Origin: Escallonia rubra
Lineage: Eukaryota > Streptophyta > Magnoliopsida > Escalloniales > Escalloniaceae
Direction: 5' to 3'
Length of the DNA: 64,000 bases
Assembly (NCBI GenBank): GCA_033065855.1
Contig: JAVXUO010002229.1
Coordinates: 1 to 64,000 of the forward strand
The notes below the pieces were generated by a model. That model was not told where the DNA came from and ran no database searches. It saw only the letters and a program-made list of their open reading frames with translations. Positions within the stretch are counted from its first letter, which is position 1. Every line of letters starts with the position of its first letter. A program made the translations under genes and the position numbers. Positions 23,536 to 34,395 of this stretch are shown in pieces.

Positions 23536-24519
23536 CAGTGTTGTTAAAGGCGCAGGCGCACCTAAGGCGCAAAAGGTCCCTGGAGCCTAGGCGCAAGGCG
23601 CGCGCCTTTTCGAAGCGAGGCGCAATATTAAAATAAATAAATAAATAATAATAATAATACACAAAAATAATAAATTATGTAAAAAAAAAAAGAACATTAC
23701 AATTAACAAAATTTCAAAGGAGTAAGATAAAAGGAGTAAAAAAAACAAAAGAGAATAAGATAAAAGGAGACAAAAAAAAGAAAAGAGAATAAGATAAAAG
23801 GAGTAAAAAAAAAGAGAATAAGATAAAAGGAGTAAGTAAAAAAAAGAGAGAAGAGGAAGAGAAGTCAGGAAGAGGGAAAGAGATAGGACAGCCGGCCCTA
23901 ATTGGCAGCACCGCTCCGGTCTCCGATTGCTCCACGGCCGGCCACTCTCCATCGCCGGCGATTAACTCCGGCCACGGGTACGTCGACCACCACCGCGACC
24001 CTCCAAAAAATTCAACCGCCACCACCAAGTCGTCGTGGATCGCCATCACCAGCGCCAACTCCGGTTGGCAGCCCCATCGCCGACCAACTCACAGCAGCCC
24101 CATCCCCGGCGAGCAACTCCAGCTGCCCCTTCACCGAGCCTCCGCGACCGCCGCGCCACTTCCACCCCCGTACGAGATTTATCACCGGTCAGCCCCTTAT
24201 TTCCGGCTACACCTACGGTTGCCGGCGCCCAAATCCCCGTAGTGTGGCCTTCATCGCCGCTGCTTTATTCTGTCAACTCCATTGCCGGCGCTTTCGTGCT
24301 TCCACTGAAGGCACCATCAAGCAAACGCTGCTGCCGACCACCCATTCTGTTCAGCCAACGCGCCTGGATTTGCGCCTCCACCACCGTGCGCGCCTGGCTC
24401 CCAGGCGCCTAGGCTCACTAGGCGCGCGCCTTCTTGAACGCGCTGCGCCTAGGCCTAGGTGAGGCGCTGAGTGCGAGCCTAGCCGCGCCTTGCGCCTAGG
24501 CGCGCCTTTAACAACACTG
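23536..24519. mobile_element. Non-autonomous hAT-like element with GGCGC-rich ends
   Basis: Ends are CAGTGTTGTTAAAGGCGC and its complement GCGCCTTTAACAACACTG, an exact 18-bp inverted repeat. Both subterminal regions are arrays of GGCGC/GCGCC and CCTAGGCG motifs. Flanks (CTTTGACA; TGGACAAC) do not give a clean 8-bp duplication. The middle has an A-rich array of AAAAGGAGTAAGAT-type units (23717-23850) and a GC-rich block (23900-24420) with proline-rich open frames of no known family. The hAT call rests on the CAGTG ends and motif style. Confidence 0.7.
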
Positions 24520-24897
24520 TGGACAACACATTCAAAGGTACAATTTTTTTTGAAAAGATACGTAAAAAATAATAAAATGTCTTATGCAATAGCAAATTGA
24601 TCTCAATATGTTCTCAGCATATTTTTATCAGTAGAATTTACTTTTTCTTTTTTGTGTACTAAATAAGCTTTTAATTTTTGTACATCTATATAGTTACCCA
24701 ATCAGAATTAGCAGATATGCACAAGGACATTGCTTATTGATATTTCACCAGAAAGATTAATTTATTTTATTACAATAAAGTTCAAGCCAAAATTAAAGTA
24801 ACTATCTTTGATAAAATAATCATAAAATTATAAATTTGTGCAATATATTTTATTATGCATTTTAAAACTACTAAGATAAATTATTGTTAATAAACTG
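24520..24897. other. AT-rich stretch, no gene seen; possible Helitron body
   Basis: Low-GC sequence without open frames of note. It precedes a Helitron-like 3' end, but I cannot find the TC-type 5' end. Confidence 0.3.
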
Positions 24898-24927
24898 TCT
24901 CGTGCTTGGCACGGGATTCTGGGCTAG
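24898..24927 (+). mobile_element. Helitron 3' terminus (hairpin plus CTAG)
   Basis: CTCGTGC-TTG-GCACGGG forms a 7-bp stem with one mismatch. It is followed by ATTCTGGG and CTAG, then T, which is the structure of plant Helitron 3' ends inserted between A and T. Only the end is recognised, so the extent of the element is unknown. Confidence 0.6.
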
Positions 24928-25339
24928 TATATTTAGAAGTAGAATTGTACTCGTACCAAAAATTGGCCATGTGTCCGTGGAAAAGTTTCAGACTTTATTC
25001 AGGTCCGATTGCCAATTTTTTTTTTCTTCCACTTTATTTTTACTACTACTTCCCTCTCGATCTTCATCTTCATGTTAAATTATTTTTTTCTTTTTATGTA
25101 CCTTTTATTATTTAAATTTAATTTAAATTTTTCTTTAGGTCCACAGACATCGTGTGCACTGACAACCCTTGTATCGCTTGAAGAGCGGTGAGCAAACATA
25201 TTGTAGTCATAAGAGTATGGACACCGTAAAATTCAATCATAAACCAATCTAGTCGAATTAGTATGCTTTGCCCCACTTGGCCTTTCCAACGGGGTTCAAA
25301 GCTTTTTGAATATCGTATTCTTGTTCATATATTGATTGA
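24928..25339. other. Unassigned AT-rich sequence
   Basis: Contains T-rich tracts (25013-25060, 25080-25135) and no recognisable coding or repeat structure. It flanks the left end of MULE A. Confidence 0.3.
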
Positions 25340-25364
25340 ATAGCACTTAGGTGCGCCTCCCAAG

Positions 25365-25420
25365 ACCCTAACCGCTACACTTAGTAGCGGTTAACCGCTA
25401 CTAAGTGAAGCAGTTAGATG
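25365..25420. repeat. Left-end palindromes of MULE A
   Basis: Two overlapping inverted units: ACCGCTACACTTAGTAGCGG, then TTAACCGCTACTAAGTGAAG. The arms ACCGCT/AGCGGT match those of the middle and right arrays of the same element. Confidence 0.8.
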
Positions 25421-26073
25421 GGCGGCCTATACCCACTTCCCCTCTCTCTCTCTCTCTTATCCTCCCCAATTCTCTCTTCCTTTCATCCCACCATTTTTAT
25501 TGCCTCTAAACTCCTTTCTCTCTAGAAGATTGGTGGATAGTAGTTAGAAGAATGTTGAAATGATCGGTGGAGAAATACTTAGTTCAAGATGCACTTCAAA
25601 AAAAGTAAGTATTTCGAATTTTCTTCCATAGATCCATGACATATTCATGAATTGTAGCTTGTTTAGGATTCAATTTATGTTTATTTTAAATTTTGAATTA
25701 TGGCCTTTCTAGAAATTCAAATTAGTGTTTCTTTAGGGATTCAAATTAGGGATTTTTAAGGTTTTGAATTCATGGGTAAGGGATTAGGGCTTTATAGGTT
25801 TGAAACTACAAGTTTATATATGGATTCAAATTAAGGATTCAATTAGAGGTTTTTAGGTTTTGAGGTTAGGGCTTTTTTAGGGTTTCAAGATTGAGGCTTT
25901 TTTAGGGTTTTAAAATTAGGGCTTTTCTATGTTTCGAAATTAGGGCTTTGTTATGTTTTGAAATAATATTTGTTTAGGGATTCAAATTAGGGTTTTTTCA
26001 GGGTTTCAGCTTTCTCTAAGGTTTAAAATTGGGACTTCAAGGGGTTGGAATTTGAACTTCAGTTATCTTAACT

Positions 26074-26115
<42 letters not shown>

Positions 26116-26177
26116 TTGTATTTTAGTGAATATTACTTTTTTGAAATGTAAAGAGTATGCATGCTAAGTTAGTTTTA

Positions 26178-27311
26178 GGGTTAAATACACGTTAATACCC
26201 TGAAAGTACCCCGAAGTCTCACTTTTGGGTTCTTTTTACACATAAGGGTTTGTAATTTCAAATCCGCAACAAGTAAGCACTTCCGTCCAAATTCCTAACG
26301 ATCTAGCGAAATCAGTAAGGGACAGTTTTGTCCGGACATGTTTATTTTTTTTAAAACCCTAGGAAGTCCCCATTTCTGATCTTTCTCTTACTTCCTCCTC
26401 TGTTCCGACCGGGGTCTTTCTCTCTCCACAAAATACCTGATCTAGCCACCACAAGAGCCGCTGCTCACGCCTCTTCCATCTTAGCAACTGATTACCATCG
26501 CTGCGTCTGCAAAACAACCCACCCTATCAATCTGCAGGATATTGAATTGCACAATTTCCTATTTCCCCACATAATCAAACCCTAGGAAGTCCCATTGTGA
26601 ATATGAAGTCTCACAAGATATTGAATCCCAAAACCTTATACTTTTTTCTTTCACCAATCAAATCACCGTGTGCTTTGGAATGATGAACGCAACCAGAAGG
26701 TCCTCTTCTGTTTCCTCTTCCTTGTCTCTGCATCAGAGAAGTTGCTACTAGTTTCTTCACCATCGAAGTCGTTAGGACAAAACAATCAGCACCACCACCA
26801 ATGTATCTCATCTCTCAGAAAATGTCATCTCCGGCTTCCATGTTCATCGGTAAATACATCATTCCATCCCAAATCACAATTTCATCAGCCAAACCATCAC
26901 ACCTAAACTCAATGAAGTCATTACTCACAAGCACCATCACTCAATAAAACCGTCGTCACCCATTACCGTCTCCACATCCCAGCCTCGTCGCAACCGCGCC
27001 AACCCCCAAAGTCCTTAGATCCGCCACTACCTCAACCTCATCGTAAATCAAAAGTCACACCGCCGACCACGTTACCAACCCCATCGCAAACGAAGAAGAA
27101 GAAGTGTGAAATTGAAAAAGATAAGGAAAAAAATTAAACTTGTCCGGACAAAATTGTCCCTCACGGATTTGGCTAGATCGTTAAAAATTTGGACGGAAGT
27201 CTTTACTTATTGCGGATTTGAAATTACAGACCCTTATGTGTAAAAAATAAACTTTGGGACTCTCAAGTGAGACTTCGAGGTACTTTCAGGGTACTAACGT
27301 GTATTTAACCC
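26178..27311. mobile_element. Non-autonomous MULE inserted in the first intron of the PMD gene
   Basis: A perfect 9-bp target duplication TTAGTTTTA (26169-26177, 27312-27320) flanks long inverted repeats of about 190 bp. The left starts GGGTTAAATACACGTTAATA, the right complement starts GGGTTAAATACACGTTAGTA. The interior (26380-27110) is unremarkable, with no transposase and no recognised captured gene. Confidence 0.92.
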
Positions 27312-27342
27312 TTAGTTTTAATTTTGTGTTATTCTTAAAGAT

Positions 27343-28920
27343 ATGGAGTTTAATCTTGGGCCCTACGATTCGTCGGTCCTTTGCGAAGATAATGACCACA
27401 TCGCGAGGATGTATTTGAAGGTGTAGAAAGAGGAGTATTAGAAACAGTCTTGAATGCCTTATATCCATTCTAGTTGAGCGTTGGAGGAGCAAGATGAACA
27501 CATTTCACTTTTGGTTTGGTGAAATGACTATAACATTAGAAGATGCTGGCTTTATTCTCGGACTTCCATGCTATGGAAAATCCATACTTCAGGTAGGCCA
27601 ACCGCATCACGTCAATATTTTCTAGGATAATATTTTGACATCAAATGGCATCAAACTTACCTGGCTGAGAGGGTTAGTTTGGCGTGTTACCCGATGAATA
27701 GACGTGCCATGATTTAGACACGCATATGAAGCTGTTTTTGTTGTATGTTGTTAGAGCTATATTGTTCCCGACACACTAGAAGAACACAGTGCATCCAAAG
27801 TATTATGATGTTTTTGGATGACCTTGATGAGGTTTAGTCATATATGGGGTTCATCTGTACTTGCCTATTTGTATTGAGCACCATAAAGCCACGAGAAAGA
27901 ATGTCGAGTCAATTGTCGAGTGCTTGTCTTTATTACAAGTTTGAACTATTATATTTTTTTGTTAATATACCAATATGTTCTTGATTTTGTACTAATTGCA
28001 GACAATGTTTGACTTCACATGTTTGGTCTTATGAAAGACTACCCGTGGGAGCACAATTTCATGGGGATGCCCAATATGAGGAGAATGGTAGATCCCCATC
28101 ACCATTTGAAATTTTATCGGGAGGAGCTCAAGATATTAGAAGAATCCCAAGTCAAGTGACAGTCATATTCCAAAGTGATGCAATGGTTGGAGAGTGGACT
28201 TAGCAACTTCCTATTTAGTATGTGTTGGGAGGTTTAGTTCGTGTGCCTCTCATTCATTTTGAGACTTGTGAGTTCCAAATTTCTGATCGAACAATGAGGC
28301 AAGCTGGATGTCTGTAAGGGATACCGGAAGCTTCTCCTGACATGCGGCCATATAGGAAAGGTTGAGGTTTGAACTTCGACCAACTAGATGCATTAGATAT
28401 GATGTGCCACGAGGGACACCAGTGGAATACATGGGAAAAGACATATGATAGCCTTGTATCGATGAAGAGTCCTGACACTAGTATTGAGGAGTATATAAAA
28501 TGGTTCCACATTATAATACGCACGAGGATAAATCGCCCTTCATAGGCCACTCGGACATCTTATGAGCCGCGTACGATGTACAACACTTCTAGGCGTTAAA
28601 CATTGGAAGTATTTTTATTCTACTACAATCCTTATGCTAGTTTGTCAATTATGCTTGCAATATGGTTGATTAGTGTTCTTTTAACCCATTTTGTTTAGGT
28701 TGACTTGGGTAGTTCCGTATTCAAGGCTTTGGAGGGGTTTGACTAGTTTGACGAGCGTGCCCTTGACGACATCAAGAAGATGATTGTGAGGTACAAGGTT
28801 GAAGTAAATTTTTTTAGTAATGAGTACAGGGGATACCAAGGGGGGAGCCGTCTTCTAGCTTGTCGATTGATGTCTACGGTTCTCAGCCCCACAGTCAAGT
28901 GACCCAAGTAGCTCCTTAGG
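27343..28920 (+). pseudogene. Plant mobile domain (PMD, aminotransferase-like) gene of MULE A, broken
   Basis: A start at 27343 (MEFNLGPYDSSVLCEDNDHI) is the usual PMD-TE opening. It leads into CLISILVERWRSKMNTFHFW, then FGEMTITLEDAGFILGLP, the most conserved PMD block. After intron-like sequence, 28000-28545 gives WSYERLPVG, VIFQSDAMVGEW, VPLIHFETCEFQISDRTMRQ and WNTWEKTYDSL. Stops and frame changes occur throughout. PMD proteins are known from host MAIN/MAIL1 (needed for transposon silencing and genome stability in Arabidopsis) and from transposons. The 5' leader and first intron appear to lie at 25440-27340. The protein role inside MULEs is not established. Confidence 0.8.
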
Positions 28921-28927
28921 AGCAACA

Positions 28928-29858
28928 GTGATCCGATTTGACAAAAGAATATCGACCAAGGTTCTGAGGTCGCCTAAGCGAGACTGGATTGATGACCATT
29001 ATTTTGGGCCTGAGCCAAAGGTCACAACAGACTTCCCCATTACGAACGAGACCAGTTCATATCACATAGGTCATGAGGATGTCATGACATTGGCTCCAAA
29101 CATGGATCTTGCCAATTTTGGTAAGGATGCCTACACGGACCTACTTCGGATTAAAGAGCGGCAACATAACCCTTCAAGTGAGATAAAGATCAACATGTAT
29201 CCCTCTTCATTCATGTTCTTGCTAGAAAACATGAATAATTTGACAGAATGGAGAAGGAGGAGAGGGAAGAACAAGGGTGCATGGATATCTACACCCAACT
29301 TGTTGGTCATGAAGAGGACGGATAATCAACGTCATGCGTTGGAGGTGAACATGATATTCATACCTCATATACATAGTAGCCATTTTTTTCTCATTGGTCG
29401 TGTATCCTTCGATGAGATCAGTCTGCATCGATCATTGCCTGAGGGAGGATGGTCCAGGATTGTTATAGAATGAGATGTACAAAAAATATATCAATGTAAT
29501 GGTTAGTCTACAATTCAATGTTAATATTGATAATGTCGTATTTGAATGTTTGTTGATATTTTCTACTCTATTTTTGCAGACTACTACCCTTTCACTAGCC
29601 ATACGACACTATTTGGGATAAGCCATCACGAGCAACTCTACGTTGGATCCTTGGACAGTGGAAATGGTGCAAGATCGGCCAAAATAACACAATATTCATC
29701 ATTGTGGTGTTTATGTGCTGAAGTACATGGAATACTTAGCTCGTATGGAAGATCTCGCCACGACGACTTGGTCTCGAAGGGATGCCCTGACGTTTAGAAA
29801 GAGGATAGCTCGGGAGCTTAAAAAGGGTGTAGCTAGGGTTCCTCCGTATTATTATTGA
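28928..29858 (+). pseudogene. Ulp1-like cysteine protease (C48) of MULE A, broken
   Basis: An open segment of 181 codons (28928-29473) ends in VNMIFIPHIHSSHFFLIGRV, which fits the strand and catalytic His of Ulp1-type SUMO proteases. After a gap (likely intron) the frame at about 29655-29858 reads LDPWTVEMVQDRPK, a stop, then HHCGVYVLKYMEYL, carrying the catalytic Cys in its standard DCGVYVLKYME context (Asp replaced by His). It ends at a natural stop after PPYYY. It could be one fused gene with the PMD upstream, as the two are contiguous and on the same strand. Proteins of this family remove SUMO or related modifiers. This copy has at least one stop. Confidence 0.78.
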
Positions 29859-30250
29859 TGCAATTGACATTTTTGTATATATAAAAGTCTTTTCCTTGAT
29901 GGATTGTATATGTAAGAGTCTTTTCCCCATTAATCTTGTAATTTCCTTGATGGATTGTATATGTAAAAGTCTTTTCCTCATTAATCTTATCATTTACTAT
30001 ATTTGGATTGGTTTTGAGAATTGTTAAATTATTTTGAGAATTGCTGAATTGGATTGGATTGGATTGAATTATTGTGAGGATTGTTGGATGAATTGGAGTG
30101 AATTGTCATGAGGATTGTTGGATGGAGCATGTACAGGTTTGGCACAACAAACAAGTAGGTTGGGTTTGGCATAAAAGAGAAAGGGAAATAGGTTTGGAAG
30201 CTATATTTTTTTTTGGGTGGGGGAGGGGGGCGGAGGAGGGTGCTTTGTGT

Positions 30251-30450
30251 GACTGCTTGTGTTAGTAGCAGTTAGGGAGGTGTGACCGCTACACTTAGTA
30301 GCGGTTAGGGAGTCCTGACTGCTTCTGCTATTAACGGTTAGGGACCGCTCTCAGAATCTCCTACCCGCTAATAATAGAAACGGCCAGGGGATGGTCTCAA
30401 TAATTTTGGCCCACTGAACGCTAGTTAAAGAAGCGGTTAGGAGAGGCCCT
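30251..30450. repeat. Palindrome array between the convergent genes of MULE A
   Basis: At least three units spaced 33 bp apart start at 30251, 30284 and 30317, each of the form GACYGCT-N-AGYRGTTAGGGA; two degraded units follow. Unit 1 has arms ACTGCT/AGCAGT, unit 2 ACCGCT/AGCGGT: both arms changed together, keeping the palindrome. The flanks are the end of the Ulp1 segment (29858) and the 3' end of the transposase. Confidence 0.82.
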
Positions 30451-30719
30451 TTTTTATTTTTGAGGATTCTGCCCTCTTTTGCACACTTATTGCCCCATTT
30501 TTGTAGCTTTGAGTGAAAATTTGATTTTTTTGCTGAAAACTACAAATTACAAAGGTGATTAAAAACTACAAATTACAATTGACCGAAGCTCATATTACAA
30601 ATTACAACTAAACAATCAAAGTATAAATTGAATAGTACAAGATTTGGATGCAAGTTCAAATTACAGATTACAACTTAACACTCTTCATCATCATCCTTGT
30701 CATGTAGACCTTTGGGTTT

Positions 30720-33060
30720 GATACCCAACACTTTGTAGTGGTTTTTCTTGTCATGATCACTCATTTTATTATACAAGGCACACTTTCAAAGTCATTTCTG
30801 ACATGTTGCATTTTCAATCAGACTCTTCATCCTAGTAACTCGCTTGTGCCCTTTTCTTTGAGAAAGAACTGGATCCAAAATATCTTCAATGTTACCTTGC
30901 AAACAACGTTTGTCAATACATGGCTCTGAACCTATGACCGAAGCTCAAGTGACTTAAGCGGCTTGAGTGATCCGAGTGGATGGAGTGTCTCTAGTGTCTG
31001 GTATTGCCACCCTAAACTATGTCAAATCGGCTTTCTCCCTTACAACAACATCAATTAGATACTGGTACCCCTAAATTCTTGACGCGGCGTCCAAAGATAA
31101 ACCATTCATAATTTTGCAAAGGTGATTATATCGCAGTGTTTCGGACTGTTTGAAACCAACTATAACATGTGCCATGAGGGCATGTGACCATGTGTTCTGT
31201 TGGCTTGCTTCGTCCATCGATTTAAGATGTACTATTTCAAAATTTCACTGGCATTTTTTATGCTAAAAATTTTAATCGCATTTAGACAAAGTATACTTCT
31301 ATGCTCAAATAGTTAACAGTTGCAATTAACAAATCCACTAATCAGACAATGCGATACGATAAAATGTCTTCAGTTCTTCGGAACTAAAGAATAGCATGAA
31401 TTGGCAAAATTTATCATATTTGTCAAAGCATAAACTTTGAGATTGGACGTATAATGTTCATGCAACTTCATCATACTATATTGATTCAACTTTTGAAGTT
31501 CCTATTGAAACTTTCTAAACATTCTTGGTATAGACTTTAGCCGCATGAGCTTTCAAAGGTGAAAAAACTAATTTGGCTCTTTCTTTGTAAACGGTATCAA
31601 CATCAGTGTCTCTTTCAAGAAAAACTTTCTTCTCAAGGGCTTTTTGCATCTCAACCACAAACTCCTTTATACTTGAGGAGTTACCTATGTACCCATCAAA
31701 GAAGGAATTCATACCTTCGCTTCTCGAGGTCGTAGTCATTCTTTTAGAAAAAAAACTTTTTGGTGTAAGCCTCAACCCGGTGTGTCTTGATCTCATACAA
31801 TCCTTTTAACCATTCATGATTGAGCAAAGAGTAGTCATCCATCAACTTGGCCCACCTCTCCTCATTCACGTCGACCATCAACAATTTCTTAACGTAGGTA
31901 TTGAAATCACTCTTAAACATCGAATGGTTTGCATTCACATTGTGTAGCCGCTCGGGATATTTGTTGCTTATGTGCCATTTGCACAAGCCATGGTAAGTAT
32001 CTAGAAATACTTTAGCAATTGCATTTTTCATTGTCAAATCTTGGTCGGTGATGATGGTTTTTGGGGAGTACGGTACATTTCTTCAAGTCATGTGTCAAAT
32101 AACCACGTAAATGACTCATCTGTCTCATCCCTAAGTAGAGAAAAGCCAAACAAGATATATTTGTAGCAGTGGTTCATTCCGATAAATAGAGCAAAAGGCA
32201 TATAGCACTTGTTTGTGCGGTATGTGGTGCTAAACGTCACAACATGGCCAAAGTTTTATAAGCAATCCTAAAATGAGGATCCACCCAGTACTAATGCGGT
32301 TATCATCATCTTGTTGGATAGAATTCTCGCTTTGAAGGCGATTGAAGAAATCAAGCGTAGCTTGAGAATCACTCACACCAAAAGCCTCTTTCCTTTGAGG
32401 ATTTTTTTTTTATTTCGAAGGTCTACCTCGTTGAAACTAATTTGTCAACTCCCCCGGCCTAACTTGAAAAAAACCCCATCATTCTACAATGTGTTATCTT
32501 AGCCGTGTCCATTGTAAATAACAATTGTTTGTGTGTCGAGCTTATTTGTCAATACGAATGAATTTGATCAACCTTACTAGGGGTCATTAATTGATGATTA
32601 TGGGTAACTCGACTCCAATCACAACCTAATGATTTTTGTTTTCTTGGTGTACTACATACATATGGGCCTTACACCCGGTACCAAAAAACGTGTCCCTTTT
32701 TTTTGTCTCCTTGGCCCTTCATCACTGATCCGAACCACCAGAGGTACTTGTGGTGCTCACCTATGACACTCAAATAGTCGAAAACAAATTTGGTCCGTTT
32801 TGATGTGTTTTCTAGTCGTCTTATTTCTAACACCGAAACCAACTTTTTTCTAATATGCTTTATAGTATGCTTCAACTTCATCCAATGTTTGAAAATTTTG
32901 ATCTTTGTAAAATGGTTGAGAATCTTCACTACACTTATTTCCTTCAATTGCATCCATGTTTTATGTTGAAATCCACAGTGAATAATTTTTATAAATGCTC
33001 AACACATCATAAAATGAACCTACAACTAATGTTGTGAATTGAAATGAAATGAGAAGGAAA
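30720..33060 (-). pseudogene. MULE/FAR1-type transposase of MULE A, broken
   Basis: On the minus strand around 32250-32110 it reads VTFSTTYRTNKCYMPF, then MNHCYKYILFGFSLL and DETDESFTWLF. It continues at 32070-31510 with TIITDQDLTMKNAIAKVF, HGLCKWHISNKYPERL, then TSRSEGMNSFFDGYIG and LKEFV-like text. This is the MULE transposase domain shared with FAR1/FHY3. The first catalytic Asp, normally in FDTTY, is Ser (FSTTY; codon AGC). The second, in TDQD, is kept. Upstream parts (to 33060) and the SWIM finger downstream are degraded. A leader and splice donor lie at about 33080-33360. It is convergent with the PMD/Ulp1 genes. Confidence 0.85.
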
Positions 33061-33406
33061 AACTTACTATGTGGTACTTTTGGTTTCAATTCTCTCCTTC
33101 AAGATAATTGCTCCAAATTTGGCTAAACTTGCTTCAAGATAATTGCTCCAAAAACTTACTAGGTCCTTATTGAACTCGGGATTCTAGCTAGGGATTTGAA
33201 GATAGTGGTGGTGGAAGATTTTAATTTAATTTTTGCTTAGGGTTGATGGAGGATTGTAGTTGTGGAAGACTTCAATTGGGAATGGCTTAGGGTTGATGGA
33301 GGATGAAGAAAGGGTTAGGGGTAGAGAGAGAGAGTGTGTGTGTGTGTGTGTGGAAGTAAGGTAGTTAGGAGCATCTGAGGGCTTTTAGGTGGTCTAACAG
33401 CTATAA

Positions 33407-34061
33407 GGCTATGTTTGACAAAACTTTTTTTTGTTTTCAATTTCCAAAAAATAAATAAATTAAAGAGCAGCTTAATTTTATTTTTTTTACAAAAACAAGT
33501 GGGTGTTGGATAACCCATTTTTTATTTTGAGTTTTTTTTTTGCAGTGGCTTGCGGTGGCAGTGGTTGGTGGTCTCCGGAGGTGGCCACCGACCGCCGGTG
33601 GTGGTGGCTGGAGTTGGCCACCGGCAACTGCCGGTGGTGGTGGCCATCGACGGCTGGCGGTGGCTGTCGGCGATGGTCGCTGGAGGTGGCCATCGACCGC
33701 CGACGGTGGTGGCCGGAGGTGGTGGCTGGAGTTAGCCGTCGGTGGTGGTGGCCGGAGGTGGCCGCCGGCCGGCGGTGGTTGTCAGAGGTGGTCGCTGGCG
33801 GCTGATGGTGGCTGCTGGCGGTGGTCGCCTGGGGTTGCCGCCGGTGGTAATGGTGGCCGGAGGTGGTCGCCGACGGCCGGTGGTGGGAGGGTGGTCTAAA
33901 AAAAAAACCAAGACTGAAAAAAAAACTCATTTTTGGAGTTTTTTTTTCTTCTTCAGTTTAAAAACTGGTTTTTTAAACTGAAGAAGAAAAAAAAAAGGTT
34001 ACCAAACGCAACTTTTTTTCCAATTTCCAAAACTGAAAAAAAAGTTGTGTCAAACAGGGCC
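33407..34061. mobile_element. PIF/Harbinger-type MITE in the right part of MULE A
   Basis: Flanked by TAA on both sides (33404-33406, 34062-34064), with inverted ends GGCTATGTTTGACAAAACTT and complement GGCCCTGTTTGACACAACTT. TAA duplications and this end type fit PIF/Harbinger. The middle is a G-rich low-complexity block (33541-33895) and an inverted repeat CTTCAGTTTAAAAAC..TTTAAACTGAAG at 33949-33988. Confidence 0.82.
33541..33895. repeat. GGTGGC-rich low-complexity block
   Basis: Imperfect GGTGGYCGGNGGTGG repeats with strong strand bias (G on plus). This accounts for long glycine/tryptophan or histidine/proline-rich frames on both strands, which I do not take as genes. Confidence 0.8.
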
Positions 34062-34084
34062 TAAGTATAGCGATTATGATCTCG

Positions 34085-34190
34085 AGAGGCGCACCTAACC
34101 ACTACTAAGATGGGCCATTAAGAGATTTTGAACAGTCTCGGGAGCTGCGAGGGGCATTTTGGCTAACTGCCGCTAAGAGTAGCGGTTAGA
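34085..34190. repeat. Right-end palindromes of MULE A
   Basis: CTGCCGCTAAGAGTAGCGGT at 34167-34186 is a clear palindrome of the A type. A weaker ACCACTACTAAG unit lies at 34095, beside the inverted TTAGGTGCGCCTC terminal segment. Confidence 0.7.
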
Positions 34191-34395
34191 CGGGTTTCCG
34201 TTAAAGAAAAAAAGAAGAAGAGGAATCTGGGCCATCCATGACTACAATGGATGGCCAGATGAAGGTTGGAGAAATAGTTATTTCTCTACCGATAGATGTG
34301 GATTAGCCCCCATGTATGTATGTAACGCGATCTGGCCGTCCATCCATGGTGGATGGAGGGACCAAATCTAACTTTGTTTTAAAAAAAAATCCACC

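Larger units (their letters stand above)
25340..34200. mobile_element. MULE A: Mutator-like element with PMD gene, Ulp1-like protease and transposase
   Basis: The two ends share an inverted TTAGGTGCGCCTC segment (25345; complement at about 34092-34104) and copies of an ACCGCT..AGCGGT palindrome. Between them a PMD gene and a Ulp1-like protease run on the plus strand (27343-29858), and a MULE/FAR1-type transposase runs on the minus strand (about 33060 to 30720), converging on a palindrome array at 30251-30450. Ulp1-carrying MULEs are known in plants (Kaonashi-type and related). The boundaries are approximate, since no clean target duplication was found. Two later insertions lie inside (26178-27311 and 33407-34061). 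Confidence 0.72.

Noticed and set aside
23474..24462. Proline-rich and leucine/phenylalanine-rich frames in the GGCGC hAT
   Set aside because: Composition is explained by the A/G-rich array and the GC-rich block. No domain is recognised.
27343..29858. Host MAIL1-like or Ulp1 gene
   Set aside because: The coding parts have stops and sit inside terminal palindromes and opposite a MULE transposase, so they belong to the transposon.
33487..33930. His/Pro/Ala-rich and Gly/Trp-rich frames
   Set aside because: They result from GGTGGC repeats inside the Harbinger-type MITE.
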